A DNA stretch of 64,000 bases from an uncultured bacterium (GCA_947243845.1 CAMXIF010000009.1:49753-113752); one strand, 5' to 3'; counted from the stretch's first letter, positions 54,304-64,000 are shown. Notes: generated by a model from the sequence alone, not told the origin. Numbers and translations are program-made.

Positions 54304-55614
54304 CTACTTTACCTCTACCACGGAGTTCATGTCGTAATATCCTACCGTGTCCTTATCCGAAATCACCGTCACGTTCAGCACATCATAAAGCCTGTGATAG
54401 ACGGTGAAATCATCGCCTTCATAACCTGTCACCCCCAGAGACAACAGGTAATCACCCCCCTGCAGATTCATCTCCTGGGTAAAACTGATCTCCTTCACCT
54501 CACCAGCTTCCACCGCCTCCAAGAAAGCCTTTTCCACCATCGTATTGGTGCCTGTGATCTCTGTTCCGCGCACATTCTTGATGGTGAAAGCAAAAATCGG
54601 TGCGGCTATTTTCTCAAGCATCTCTACCTTCATATGAATCGAGAAGCGGCTGCCTTTTATCAGCGCTGAAGTTTTGTCTCCTTTTTCGTCAGTCACATAG
54701 TACTCCTTAATCAGAGCCTTTTTGGAACCATACTCCAAAAGTTCCGGATTCTCCGCCGCTCCCGGCGTTTTGACATTCTCATTCTTAATCTTACTGCCAT
54801 CTACACCCTTTGCCGCCATCTCCCGCAGCTTCTCATCATCCAGAAGTCTTTCCTCTTCCTCCGCTTCCGGTGCCGTATACTGACCCACAAGTACCTGTTT
54901 ATAGGTATCTATCATCTTTTTGGCGGAACCTTCTCCCAGTTTTACACCCTGATTTAAAAGCACCACACGGTCACAATATTTACTGATGCTGCTCAGGTCA
55001 TGGCTTACAAAGACAATGGTCTTCCCCATCTTTTTAAACTCTTCAAACTTGTGATAACACTTCGCCTGGAAGAATACGTCTCCAACCGACAACGCCTCAT
55101 CTACAATCAGAATCTCCGGGTCTATATTGATGGCCACGGCAAAAGCCAAACGGACAAACATACCGCTGGAATAGGTCTTTGCCGGCTGATATACATAGTC
55201 CCCAATATCCGCAAAAGAGAGAATTTCCTCCAGTTTCTCGTCAATTTCTTTCTTGCTGAACCCGATCATCGTCCCGTTCAGATAGATATTTTCAATGCCG
55301 TTATATTCCATATTAAATCCGGCGCCCAACTCTAAGAGGGCCGAAATACGCCCATTGACGACCACCTCACCGGAAGTAGGCGTAAGAACACCCGTTATTA
55401 TTTTAAGAATCGTGGACTTACCGGAACCATTGGTGCCAATGATACCCACACACTCTCCCTGCCGGATTGTCATATCGACCCCCTTCAGGGCGTGATGTTC
55501 CGTATAGTGCTTCTTTCGCCCAAGCCCCAATGCGTCCTTAATCCGATCAGAGGGCTTATCGTAGAGTTTATACACTTTTCCCACATCTTTTACTTCAATC
55601 GCAATCTCTTTCAT
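54304..55614 (-). CDS. Polysaccharide ABC exporter ATPase with C-terminal glycan-binding domain (Wzt/TagH type)
   Basis: 436 residues. The ATPase domain (1-245) has Walker A GTNGSGKST, LLELGAGFNMEYNGIEN, signature YSSGMFVRLAFAVA, Walker B ILIVDEAL and H-loop VFVSHDLSS. A linker with acidic residues precedes a C-terminal beta-sandwich (about 295-436; EITGTNTMVEKAFLEA, YEGDDFTVYHRLYD) of the Wzt-C type, which recognises the modified chain end of the glycan. With the permease next door it exports a finished lipid-linked polysaccharide. Confidence 0.94.
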   Translation of the reverse strand: MKEIAIEVKDVGKVYKLYDKPSDRIKDALGLGRKKHYTEHHALKGVDMTIRQGECVGIIGTNGSGKSTILKIITGVLTPTSGEVVVNGRISALLELGAGFNMEYNGIENIYLNGTMIGFSKKEIDEKLEEILSFADIGDYVYQPAKTYSSGMFVRLAFAVAINIDPEILIVDEALSVGDVFFQAKCYHKFEEFKKMGKTIVFVSHDLSSISKYCDRVVLLNQGVKLGEGSAKKMIDTYKQVLVGQYTAPEAEEEERLLDDEKLREMAAKGVDGSKIKNENVKTPGAAENPELLEYGSKKALIKEYYVTDEKGDKTSALIKGSRFSIHMKVEMLEKIAAPIFAFTIKNVRGTEITGTNTMVEKAFLEAVEAGEVKEISFTQEMNLQGGDYLLSLGVTGYEGDDFTVYHRLYDVLNVTVISDKDTVGYYDMNSVVEVK

Positions 55615-55668
55615 GTTTGATTGACCTTCCCTGTCACACTTTCCATCCCAGACGTTTTACATGGGTGT

Positions 55669-56709
55669 TTACAGCACATCCGCAAAATGTGTCCGCAGCC
55701 TTCTAAATACCAGTGTGCCGATACAGAACATACTGATCGTAAAAATCCAGAAATACGTGGAGGAATAGAAATGCTCCCAGAACCATTCTTCATCAAAGAT
55801 GGCGCTCCTGAAGCCATTTACAATATATACCAGCGGATTGAGTTTAAACAGCGTTTTGACGTTATCCGGCAACATATCGATATTCCACATGATCGGTGTG
55901 GCCCACATGCCGATCTGGAGCGCAATATTGATAATCTGCTGTAAATCCCTGATAAAAACTACCAGCGCGCTGGTCAGATAACTCAAGGCCAGCACAAACA
56001 AAAACAGACAGAAACTGTAGTAGACTAATTGCAATGTGTAGATTGTAGGTGTATATCCATAACAGATACCAACGATCAGCAGCACTCCCACGAAGAATAT
56101 ATGGATAAAGGTCGCCGCAATCACCTTGATAATCGGCAGGATACTGATATTAAATACCACCTTTTTCACCAGATATGTGTACTCCACCAAGGCCATTGTC
56201 CCCTGCGATATCGCTTCAGAAAAATAGAACCAGGGCACCAGTCCCGCCGTCAGATACAGCACATATGGCGGTACCTCTCCTCCCTCTCCAGCCACAAACT
56301 GTACCCGGGCATTGAACACTTTATCAAATACAATCCAGTACATAAGCACCGTCACCACAGGCTGGGCCATGGCCCACAGGATTCCCAGATAGGATCCGGC
56401 ATAACGTTTCTTAAAATCATTCTTCGCCAACTTCCAGATCAGACGTCTGCTCTGGAACAATTCCACCGGAATGGTCACGATCCTGTCATAGTAAATGGCA
56501 AAAATGATACAGGTAAAGATGATCAGTACACAGCCGCTGAACTTCTTCATCTGCTCCGTCACCTGATCCGCCAGGGGATTATGATGCCTGACAAGCACTA
56601 ATGCAAGAAGCAGGCCAAGCCCCCAGAATATAAGTATCGCTGCGGGCTTTTTCGTAAAACGTCTCTTCTCAGTTTGCTCTTTGGTCTTATCCGTACTTTT
56701 AATAAACAT
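55669..56709 (-). CDS. Polysaccharide ABC exporter permease (Wzm/TagG type)
   Basis: 346 residues. Two N-terminal membrane helices extra to the usual six (ILIFWGLGLLLALVLV and CVLIIFTCIIFAIYY), then the ABC-2 permease core: LAKNDFKKRYAGSYLGILW, AQPVVTVLMYWIVF, WFYFSEAISQGTMALVEY, TPIMWNIDMLPDN and KLNPLVYIVNGFRSAIF. Pairs with the ATPase 54 bases downstream. The extra pair of helices makes it longer than typical TagG (about 270). Confidence 0.93.
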   Translation of the reverse strand: MFIKSTDKTKEQTEKRRFTKKPAAILIFWGLGLLLALVLVRHHNPLADQVTEQMKKFSGCVLIIFTCIIFAIYYDRIVTIPVELFQSRRLIWKLAKNDFKKRYAGSYLGILWAMAQPVVTVLMYWIVFDKVFNARVQFVAGEGGEVPPYVLYLTAGLVPWFYFSEAISQGTMALVEYTYLVKKVVFNISILPIIKVIAATFIHIFFVGVLLIVGICYGYTPTIYTLQLVYYSFCLFLFVLALSYLTSALVVFIRDLQQIINIALQIGMWATPIMWNIDMLPDNVKTLFKLNPLVYIVNGFRSAIFDEEWFWEHFYSSTYFWIFTISMFCIGTLVFRRLRTHFADVL

Positions 56710-56756
56710 ATCACTAACCTTTTAGTTCTCTGCTTATGCAGGGCCTCTATTCCGCC

Positions 56757-57317
56757 TTAGCGGTATTTTTCGGTATAGGCTTTGATGCCCTCCCATTTCG
56801 TATCTTTATCGGACATATTCAGATCCATCCCCTCCGGAATCGGCCATTCGATACCAATATCCGGATCGTTCCAGATAATACCGCCCTCATCGTTGGGATG
56901 ATAGAAATCTGTACATTTATAGGCAAATTCTGCATAATCCGAGAGTACAAAAAATCCGTGGGCAAAATTCTTGGGAATAAAAAACTGCTTTTTGTTCTCC
57001 GCAGAAAGCACTACTCCCTTCCATTTACCGTAAGTCGCTGAGCCGGGCCTTAAATCCACCGCCACATCAAAAACCTCGCCGCTCACTACCCGCACCAGCT
57101 TATCCTGTGGAAAGTTAATCTGGAAATGCAGGCCGCGAAGAACACCTTTGACTGAGGAGGACTGGTTGTCCTGGACAAAAATCTGATCGATCCCTGCCTC
57201 CTTATAATCATTATAATTATAAGTTTCCATGAAATAGCCCCTGGCATCGCCAAACACCGCCGGCGTAATGATCTTAAGTCCTTCTATCTCGCATGTTTCC
57301 ACCGTTATTTTACCCAT
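56757..57317 (-). CDS. rfbC: dTDP-4-dehydrorhamnose 3,5-epimerase
   Basis: 186 residues, typical RmlC cupin length. Epimerises dTDP-4-keto-6-deoxyglucose to the L-rhamno form. Seen: ITPAVFGDARGYFMETYNY, VLRGLHFQ (catalytic His), VFDVAVDLRPGSATYGKW, FIPKNFAHGFFVLSDYAEF and TDFYHPNDEGGIIWNDPDIG. AAGGAA favours the ATG at 57317 over 57326. Third gene of the rmlB-rmlA-GH25-rmlC run. Confidence 0.95.
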   Translation of the reverse strand: MGKITVETCEIEGLKIITPAVFGDARGYFMETYNYNDYKEAGIDQIFVQDNQSSSVKGVLRGLHFQINFPQDKLVRVVSGEVFDVAVDLRPGSATYGKWKGVVLSAENKKQFFIPKNFAHGFFVLSDYAEFAYKCTDFYHPNDEGGIIWNDPDIGIEWPIPEGMDLNMSDKDTKWEGIKAYTEKYR

Positions 57318-57335
57318 TTGTCCCATTTCCTTTCC

Positions 57336-58682
57336 TTAGTCTGTTGTCGGCACATTGCCGCTGTCACCGTTCACCACGCCGGAATATCCCGCTGCTCCCT
57401 TGGCATGATTTATGGAAGTATCTATATTCATATAACACAGGTTTAAGTCCACATTGGTATCGATACCGTTCACCGTACCCCTGGATGTATACTGCCACAT
57501 ATCATAATATCCATCGTAGGCCGGCACTTCCGCATACTCTGCAAGCCAGGTTTTATATTCTGACAGGTCTGTCACATTTATCCTGTCATTTAACCAGTTA
57601 CGGGAAGCATAGATGCCAGTCTCATAACCTGCCGCACTGATCGTCTCCAAGAAGGCTTTGTGAGCAGCTGTCCGCTCCTTCGCATCCAAGCCATCAGCAC
57701 GCCCGCTGCCGCCTGCACTTTCACTGTCTAAGAACACCGGATAATCCACATCATACTCCTCGATCAGCCGGATTACCATGCTGGCCTCCTCCACAGCCTC
57801 CACCTCGTCTAATGCCTGTGTAAAGAAGTATACCCCCACCGGAATCCCTGCATCAATCGCCCCGCGGATATTCTTCTCATACATGGGATCTATGACCAGC
57901 GCTCCGCTGGAAGCGCCCCGGTAACCGCAGCGGATGATGGCAAACTCTACGCCTTCGTCACTGACTGCCTCCCAGTCAATCTCCTTATTCCATTTGGAGA
58001 CATCAATGCCCAGCTTCGCACCGCCGTTTGCAAACTGCATCTGTGTATTCTCACTGCCGTCCGCGTCCTCCTCGGCGCCGTTTACCGCTTTATCCTCTTT
58101 GGACGGATCGATATCATCTTCTGTCAGCATCAGATACTCGATATTATCAAGCACCCGATATTCAATCTCCTGCCGCACCTGGATGGTCGTAACCGTATTA
58201 GGCACATGGAACCCTGTCTGTTCCTGCAGCGACACCCCGTACTCCCCGGCCCTCAGACCTTCAATATAGATAACGCCGTCCTCGTCTTCATCCGTATATT
58301 CCCCTATGCCCTGTATTTCTATGGTGAAAGGCGCACCGGTCACCAGACGTCCCGTGCTGTCTACCACCATGACACGCAGATCCTTAGCCACGGAACTCAT
58401 CATCAGAAACACATTCCGCCCAACATAGGTCTCAATACTCTTAAATCTGGGCTCCTCATCAAAAAAGGTCTCATCGCGCAGAAAAGCAGACAGATCATTT
58501 CCTATCTGTCCACTATCCGTCTCTGCCTCTTCTTCTGTTGCTTCCATCTCCTGTTCCGGTTCCTCTGCAAGCCCCAGCTTACTCATCACCGTGTCAAGAT
58601 TCGTGAGCGCGATCACCGCAATAAGCAGAAGAAATATGCCTATCATGGCAAAGAGCGCACGTCTCATTCTCTTAGAGTCCAT
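57336..58682 (-). CDS. Membrane-anchored GH25 muramidase
   Basis: 448 residues: a basic start, one membrane helix ([20 protein letters not shown]), an acidic linker, a beta-sandwich domain with an Asp-rich turn ([20 protein letters not shown], about 130-165), and GH25 (about 225-430). GH25 features: [51 protein letters not shown] (acidic D-x-E pair) and the final [14 protein letters not shown]. It cuts the glycan strands of peptidoglycan. Its start overlaps the end of rfbA by 11 bases. ATG 58682 (AGAGG) is preferred over TTG 58688. Confidence 0.92.
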   Translation of the reverse strand: MDSKRMRRALFAMIGIFLLLIAVIALTNLDTVMSKLGLAEEPEQEMEATEEEAETDSGQIGNDLSAFLRDETFFDEEPRFKSIETYVGRNVFLMMSSVAKDLRVMVVDSTGRLVTGAPFTIEIQGIGEYTDEDEDGVIYIEGLRAGEYGVSLQEQTGFHVPNTVTTIQVRQEIEYRVLDNIEYLMLTEDDIDPSKEDKAVNGAEEDADGSENTQMQFANGGAKLGIDVSKWNKEIDWEAVSDEGVEFAIIRCGYRGASSGALVIDPMYEKNIRGAIDAGIPVGVYFFTQALDEVEAVEEASMVIRLIEEYDVDYPVFLDSESAGGSGRADGLDAKERTAAHKAFLETISAAGYETGIYASRNWLNDRINVTDLSEYKTWLAEYAEVPAYDGYYDMWQYTSRGTVNGIDTNVDLNLCYMNIDTSINHAKGAAGYSGVVNGDSGNVPTTD

Positions 58683-59541
58683 TTGCAACCTCTACCATGT
58701 ATTGTCCGTAGGCCGTCTTCATCAGCGGCTCCGCCAGTTCTAACAGTTGTTCCCTTGTAATAAATCCTCTCTTATAGGCAATCTCCTCAATGCAGGAAAT
58801 ATACAGTCCCTGTCTCTTCTGGAACGCCGCCACAAAATCCGCCGCATCCAGCAAAGAATCATGATTGCCCGTATCCAGCCAGGCGAAACCTCGTCCCAGC
58901 GTCTCCACCCGCAGCGTTCCCCTGCGCAGATACTCGTTATTGATACTCGTAATCTCAATCTCACCCCTGGCGGAAGGTTTCACATTGCGGGCAATCTCTA
59001 CCACGTCATTATCGTAGAAATATAAGCCCGGCACCGCATAATTGCTCTTCGGATGTTCCGGCTTCTCTTCTATGGAAACCGCCATGCCGTTCTCATCAAA
59101 CTCCACCACACCATACTCCCTGGGATCTCTCACATAATACCCAAAGATCGTAGCGCCCTTTTCCCGGGATGCCACTTCCCGAAGCACCCTGGAGAAACTC
59201 TGTCCATAAAAGATATTATCTCCCAGAACCAGCGCCACATTATCATCACCAATAAAATCGGCGCCAATGATAAAGGCATCCGCCAGCCCCCTGGGCTGTT
59301 CTTGTACCGCATAGGACATCCGCAGTCCAAGCTGCTCTCCCGTCCCCAGAAGTTCCTCAAACACGGGCAGATCCCTGGGCGTGGATATGATTAAAATATC
59401 CTGAATACCCGCCAGCATCAGCGTTGATAGCGGATAATAAATCATCGGCTTGTCGTACACCGGTAAAATCTGTTTGGAAATTGCCTTAGTCAGCGGATAA
59501 AGCCTTGTCCCGGCCCCGCCCGCCAGAATGATTCCTTTCAT
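58672..59541 (-). CDS. rfbA: Glucose-1-phosphate thymidylyltransferase
   Basis: 289 residues, normal for RmlA. Makes dTDP-glucose from glucose-1-P and dTTP. Seen: [86 protein letters not shown] and [20 protein letters not shown]. Pairs with rfbB upstream and overlaps the GH25 gene downstream. Confidence 0.97.
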   Translation of the reverse strand: MKGIILAGGAGTRLYPLTKAISKQILPVYDKPMIYYPLSTLMLAGIQDILIISTPRDLPVFEELLGTGEQLGLRMSYAVQEQPRGLADAFIIGADFIGDDNVALVLGDNIFYGQSFSRVLREVASREKGATIFGYYVRDPREYGVVEFDENGMAVSIEEKPEHPKSNYAVPGLYFYDNDVVEIARNVKPSARGEIEITSINNEYLRRGTLRVETLGRGFAWLDTGNHDSLLDAADFVAAFQKRQGLYISCIEEIAYKRGFITREQLLELAEPLMKTAYGQYMVEVANGL

Positions 59542-59562
59542 AGAAGTTGTCCAGCCTTTCTT

Positions 59563-60639
59563 TTATGAATACATTTCCTCATAATATTTCTGATAGTCGC
59601 CGCTCGTCACATTTTTCATCCAGTCCTCATGGGCAAAATACCATTCTATGGTGCGGCGGATACCTTCTCTAAACATGGTCTCCGGCTCCCAGCCAATCTC
59701 CTTGCGAATCTTGTCCGGTGCGATCGCATATCTCCTGTCATGTCCCTTGCGGTCTTCTACATAGGTGATCAGATCTTCCGTAATATGGGCGCGCCTCTCA
59801 TCGCTTTCCGGCAGCATCTCCCGGAGTGTCTCTATAATAATCTTTATAATCTCAATGTTCTGCTTCTCATTGTGGCCGCCCACATTATAAGTTTCAAAAA
59901 GTCTGCCCTTTTCCTGTACCATATCAATGGCCTTGGCGTGATCCTCCACATAGAGCCAGTCCCGCACATTCTTACCGTCCCCGTACACGGGCAGCTTCTT
60001 ACCCTGTAAGGCATTGTTGATGATGAGCGGAATCAACTTCTCCGGGAACTGATAAGGTCCGTAATTATTGGAACAGTTGGTGATGTTCGCCGGGAAATGA
60101 TAGGTATCCATATAAGCCTTTACCAGCATGTCGGAGCCAGCTTTGCTGGCCGAATACGGACTGTGAGGCGCATAGGGCGAGGTCTCGTAGAAATAACCGC
60201 CGTCTTCATCCAAAGAACCATACACCTCATCGGTGGACACATGAAGAAACTTCTTATCCTCCTTATAAGTTCCATCCGGCAGTTCCCAAGCCGCCTTCGC
60301 ACAGTTGAGCATCACCGCTGTACCCATAACATTCGTCTGCACAAATACTTCCGGATTCCTGATACTGCGATCCACATGACTCTCCGCCGCAAAATGTACT
60401 ACCCTGTCAATATCATTTTCCGTGAAAATCCTGGTGATTGCCTCTTTGTCACAGATATCCGTCCTGACAAAAGTATAATTCTCCCGCGCTTCCAAGTCCT
60501 TTAAGTTCTCCAGATTACCCGCATATGTCAGCGCATCCACATTGATGATACGGATCGAATCGCCATATTTGCGAAACATGTAATGAATATAATTGGAACC
60601 GATAAACCCGGCGCCGCCTGTCACAAGATAAGTTTTCAT
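59563..60639 (-). CDS. rfbB: dTDP-glucose 4,6-dehydratase
   Basis: 358 residues. NAD-binding GGAGFIGSNYIHYMF at the N-terminus, FAAESHVDRSI, STDEVYGSLDEDGGYF, catalytic YSASK and NCSNNYGPYQFPEKLIP all match RmlB. Second step of dTDP-rhamnose synthesis. ATG 60639 has GGAGG five bases upstream, so the 60651 start is rejected. No rfbD was found in the window; the reductase must be encoded elsewhere. Confidence 0.97.
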   Translation of the reverse strand: MKTYLVTGGAGFIGSNYIHYMFRKYGDSIRIINVDALTYAGNLENLKDLEARENYTFVRTDICDKEAITRIFTENDIDRVVHFAAESHVDRSIRNPEVFVQTNVMGTAVMLNCAKAAWELPDGTYKEDKKFLHVSTDEVYGSLDEDGGYFYETSPYAPHSPYSASKAGSDMLVKAYMDTYHFPANITNCSNNYGPYQFPEKLIPLIINNALQGKKLPVYGDGKNVRDWLYVEDHAKAIDMVQEKGRLFETYNVGGHNEKQNIEIIKIIIETLREMLPESDERRAHITEDLITYVEDRKGHDRRYAIAPDKIRKEIGWEPETMFREGIRRTIEWYFAHEDWMKNVTSGDYQKYYEEMYS

Positions 60640-60746
60640 TTTTTCCTCCATGTCAGAGCCATTAATTGTTTTCCGAAAATTTTATTCCCATGCTACATAC
60701 TATCATTCTATCGCCGGAATGTCCATAGACATCCTGCACCTGGCTT

Positions 60747-63700
60747 CTAATTCATGTAACTGATGTTCATATCTACATTGCCGCTGATCCCGCTGACCTT
60801 ACCCTTGGAAGAATACTGCCACATATCATAACGGGTAGCCGTGTACGTGGGCGCGCTGGCATACTGTGCAAGCCAAATCTTATAATTGGTCAGACTGCCG
60901 GTATTAATTTTCTCATTAAACCAGGTCTTATTTGCATAGATTCCCGATGAAATACCGGAATTCTGCACCGTCTGACAAAAAGTCTTGCAGACTGCCGTCC
61001 TGGTATCCCGGCCAATCGCGTCACCGCGGCCGCCGCTGCCTTCCACATCCAGGAAGAGCGGATAATCCAGCCCATAGCCTTTCACCAGATCTATCGCCAT
61101 GGAAGCCTCCTCGACAGCCTCCACTTCGTTGACCGCCTGGCTGAAGAAATATGCCCCTACCTTGAGGCCCGCAGCCTTCGCGCCTTTAATATTACTCCGA
61201 AACATCGGGTCTTCCACCAGCACGCCCGTAGAGTAACCACGGTAACCACAACGGATAATGACATAGGATACACCGGAATTCTTAACCGCATTCCAGTCGA
61301 TGTTTCCATTGTGCTTGGACACATCGATACCCATAGAACCGGAACCCTTGGAAAGTTTACCGTCACTGCCAAAACTGTACTTGGCTCCCAGAATGACCTG
61401 ATCTCCCGTCACATACTGGTTATCTTTGCCAAAGAAATATACGAAACCGTCAATGGTCTGCCATCCTGTATATTTATACTCGGACGCCACTTTTACCTTT
61501 TTATAGAAGGTACTGCGCTCTTTATAATCCTGGTAGGTTGCCTCTTTAAATTCGCCTGTAGACTTCTTCTTATAATAGAGCTGGTTGCCGTCTTTGTCTT
61601 TTAACTTCGTGGCCGGATCGATCACTGACTTTTTGACCGTAATCTCAAGAACTCCATATATGTCTTTATTTGCCTTACAGGCTGCCCTGATCTTGACCTT
61701 GCCTTCCGCCACGCCAGTGACAACACCCTTACTGTCTACCTTCGCCTTCTTCTCGTCCTCGCTGCTCCAGACAATCTCAGCACCTTCCGGATCGGACTTG
61801 GCTGTCAGCGTCAACGACTGACCGATACCCACTTCTTGTTTGCCGCTGATGGTCACTTTTTTATAATTCTTGTTGCTGATTATGACCTTGCATGAGAAAC
61901 TGGAATTCTTAAAAGTAACCCCACTGACATCCTTCACTTTTGCCTTGACAGTCGTAGTTCCCTCTTTCAGTCCCTTAACCTGACCATCATCAAATACCTT
62001 AGCCACAGAGTCATCTTCACTGCGCCAAGTGGCCTCATAGGCATTACCGCTTCCATCAGTAAGCTTCAAAGTCTCCTTGCCGCCAATAGCAAGCTGTAAT
62101 TCTGTCTTACTCAGTTTCAGTTCTACTTCTTTCTTATTCTCTGTCACAGTCACGGCACAAGTCAGCTTATTAGACCCTTCGATTTCAGAACCGCTGTCTG
62201 CCTTCACTTCGGCTGTGATAGTTGCTGTGCCAGTCTTTCTCGCTGTCACCGTTCCGCCGCCGGATACAGTCGCCACCGATTCATTACTGCTAGACCATTT
62301 CACCGTATAACTTATGCCGTTCGTCCCCGACACACTTAATGGCTTGGTGCCGCCGACATTCACTTCCATCTTAGTCTCGTTCAGACTGACCGTTCCCTTT
62401 TTATTGGGCTTATCCTTGACCTCTACAGAACAGGTCAGTTTACTGGAACCTTCAATTTCAGAATCACTGTCCGCGTTCACCTGGGCTGTAATGGTTGCAC
62501 TGCCGGCTTTGTTTGCTGTGATTGTGCCGCCGCTTGATACACTCACCACAGAGTCATTGCTGCTGGACCAGTCCACCGTATAGTTTATGCCGTTTGTTCC
62601 CGACACACTTAATGACTTGGATGCTCCAATTTCCACCGTCAAAGAAGTCTCACTCAGACTGACCGTTCCTTTTTTCTTAGATGGCTCCTCCTCTTTGACC
62701 GTCACGGAACATTTCAGTTCGGACGGTGTAACGGTGACATCTTCACTTTTTGCACTCACCTTTGCTCTGACTGTTGTGCTGCCGGAACCTTCCGCCGTCA
62801 CTGTGCCGCCGGATACCGTTGCCACCGATGAATCATCAGTTGACCACTCCACGGAATATTTACTGCTGTCACCGCCCGACACACTCAGACTTTCATGGTC
62901 TCCCACTTTCAGTTCCAAACTTGTTCTATTCAGACTGACCTCTATTTTCTCGTTCTCGTCAGAGGTACCCGGCTCCGTTGCCTCGCCACCCTCCGATTCT
63001 TCCGTGTTGTCTGGATCGCCTTCCACCAGTTTCCGATAACCGCCTGCCACTACCCAGGGATCTACAATCTTATCCTTCGGGACTTCCTCATAACTATCCT
63101 TTTCACCGCCCACCGGCGTTTTGGTCGATTCCACCCATTCCACAGTATCCTTTAAGGTAGACTCCACCACCGTATTCTGCTGCGCTGCCTCTTCCTTGGA
63201 CACATTAATCTCGGACTCTTTCTTGACCTCATCCGTCACGTCCACCTTCTTATAGGCAATCTTGTCTGTGACCTCAACAGTACTTGCCGATGATTGCAGC
63301 TTATATTTCTGATAAGCTTCTCCTTCCAATGGCTTTATCTTGACGCTGTAACTGCCGGCGCTGACACCCGTCTGATAGATGATGCCGTCCTTATCATCAT
63401 CTTTCAGGTCATAGGTCTTGCCGCCGCCCGATACTTCTACCACAAAGGGCACGCCTCCGATCAGTCTGCCGGAAGATTTGTTGGCAAACTTAATCTTCAG
63501 ATCGGACTGGATGGATGTCAGGCGAAGTTCCACTTCAACTTCTTTGTTCTCATCCTCTTCCTCCTCGTCCTCTCTGCCTTCTCCCCAGTTCAGATCCGAT
63601 TCATCAAAATCATTATCCACCATATTGCCAAGTTTTGCTGATTCCGACACTGCCAGTAAGCCGCTCTCCCCGATTACGGAAACGCCTTCCATCTGACCGC

Positions 63701-64000
63701 CGACCTCCGCGAACGTTGCCACCTGCTTTTCCATGGACTTCGCATTAAAATAGAGGGTCCCCGTAATAATAGCGCCCGCCACCACCAGAATACCGAGCAT
63801 CGCCACTACCATATCCAGAGAACTCATCTCAGACAGAAAATCTCTGAAGCGCGCTATGACACCATCATCATAGTCGTCATCATCTTCATCTTCGTAATCA
63901 TCATCCTCGTAGTCATCATCTTCGTAGTACGCCTCGTCCTCGTAATCCTCTTCGTCCTCGTACCTATCATCTTCGTAGTACGCCTCGTCCTCGTAGTCCT
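60747..64000 (-). CDS. Membrane-anchored GH25 muramidase with five Big_2 domains (5' end off the right edge)
   Basis: The reading frame stays open to the window edge: 57 more codons precede the ATG at 63827, encoding a Tyr/Asp/Glu-rich cytoplasmic tail (YEDEAYYEDD-type repeats) and VIARFRDFLSE. Then come one membrane helix (MVVAMLGILVVAGAIITGTL), an acidic linker, a beta-sandwich with an Asp-rich turn (KTYDLKDDDKDGIIYQTG), a Ser/Glu-rich linker, five Big_2 Ig-like repeats (about 300-730 from that ATG), a cell-wall-binding-like repeat (TGWQTIDGFVYFFGKDN) and GH25 (GIDVSKHNGNIDW, FLDVEGSGGRG, MWQYSSKGKVSGI). An extracellular peptidoglycan hydrolase held away from the membrane by the Ig stalk. 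Confidence 0.92.
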   Translation of the reverse strand, partial: DYEDEAYYEDDRYEDEEDYEDEAYYEDDDYEDDDYEDEDDDDYDDGVIARFRDFLSEMSSLDMVVAMLGILVVAGAIITGTLYFNAKSMEKQVATFAEVGGQMEGVSVIGESGLLAVSESAKLGNMVDNDFDESDLNWGEGREDEEEEDENKEVEVELRLTSIQSDLKIKFANKSSGRLIGGVPFVVEVSGGGKTYDLKDDDKDGIIYQTGVSAGSYSVKIKPLEGEAYQKYKLQSSASTVEVTDKIAYKKVDVTDEVKKESEINVSKEEAAQQNTVVESTLKDTVEWVESTKTPVGGEKDSYEEVPKDKIVDPWVVAGGYRKLVEGDPDNTEESEGGEATEPGTSDENEKIEVSLNRTSLELKVGDHESLSVSGGDSSKYSVEWSTDDSSVATVSGGTVTAEGSGSTTVRAKVSAKSEDVTVTPSELKCSVTVKEEEPSKKKGTVSLSETSLTVEIGASKSLSVSGTNGINYTVDWSSSNDSVVSVSSGGTITANKAGSATITAQVNADSDSEIEGSSKLTCSVEVKDKPNKKGTVSLNETKMEVNVGGTKPLSVSGTNGISYTVKWSSSNESVATVSGGGTVTARKTGTATITAEVKADSGSEIEGSNKLTCAVTVTENKKEVELKLSKTELQLAIGGKETLKLTDGSGNAYEATWRSEDDSVAKVFDDGQVKGLKEGTTTVKAKVKDVSGVTFKNSSFSCKVIISNKNYKKVTISGKQEVGIGQSLTLTAKSDPEGAEIVWSSEDEKKAKVDSKGVVTGVAEGKVKIRAACKANKDIYGVLEITVKKSVIDPATKLKDKDGNQLYYKKKSTGEFKEATYQDYKERSTFYKKVKVASEYKYTGWQTIDGFVYFFGKDNQYVTGDQVILGAKYSFGSDGKLSKGSGSMGIDVSKHNGNIDWNAVKNSGVSYVIIRCGYRGYSTGVLVEDPMFRSNIKGAKAAGLKVGAYFFSQAVNEVEAVEEASMAIDLVKGYGLDYPLFLDVEGSGGRGDAIGRDTRTAVCKTFCQTVQNSGISSGIYANKTWFNEKINTGSLTNYKIWLAQYASAPTYTATRYDMWQYSSKGKVSGISGNVDMNISYMN

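Noticed and set aside
60652..60746. Terminator after the Big_2-GH25 gene
   Set aside because: Only a 5-6 bp GATGTC/GACAT pairing with no T-run.

Overview
The window reads as a chromosomal segment of a low-to-mid GC Gram-positive anaerobe, most likely a gut Lachnospiraceae (Clostridia). This is inferred from several things: LplB/LplC-type sugar transporters with no ATPase gene beside them, a Csp-like subtilase, DUF4867 and DUF2164 proteins, a protein carrying the GGADGPT motif, and strong AGGAGG ribosome sites with frequent GTG/TTG starts. No rRNA, tRNA, CRISPR array, insertion sequence or prophage gene was seen.

Left part (1-18.7 kb), a mixed metabolic region: partial nagB; a leucine-rich-repeat protein and a GGADGPT-motif protein; a DUF2164 protein; a membrane protein followed by a 1306-residue esterase-esterase-GH43 fusion; an orphan PTS-IIC-like permease; a duplicated FliD-like protein; an operon of xylulokinase, DUF4867 and a fucose/arabinose-isomerase-like enzyme, with a divergent LacI regulator; a GGDEF/EAL protein; carbamate kinase; and an LspA-like signal peptidase.

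Middle (18.8-30.3 kb), a beta-mannoside or N-glycan utilisation operon. Two permeases, a lipoprotein binding protein, a GH130 phosphorylase, a GH42-like hydrolase and a GH38 alpha-mannosidase are transcribed leftward from one promoter (near 28.63 kb) that is flanked by TGTTAACA palindromes. The operon ends at a strong terminator (18855-18887). A divergent LacI regulator lies to the right. Its predicted leader holds 62-bp tandem repeats.

Right part (30.3-64 kb), mostly cell envelope: a Csp-like subtilase with Ser replaced by Cys, a ClpX with a long acidic N-terminal extension, HtrA with a phased-repeat promoter, and GlmS. Then comes a large leftward cluster for a rhamnose-containing, ABC-exported surface polysaccharide: an LCP ligase, a priming phosphosugar transferase, five GT2 proteins (one with three GT2 domains), a methyltransferase/kinase-like fusion, phosphoglucomutase, an ABC exporter pair (Wzm/Wzt type), and rmlC, rmlA and rmlB. 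Two GH25 muramidases are embedded in or next to it. The last runs off the right edge, with a Tyr/Asp/Glu-rich cytoplasmic tail.

Across the window a small two-hairpin palindromic element (core CGAG-TCCGC-GAA-GCGGA-TCTCG) recurs in intergenic DNA. One copy sits in frame inside the esterase-GH43 gene and encodes an extra stretch of about 16 residues.
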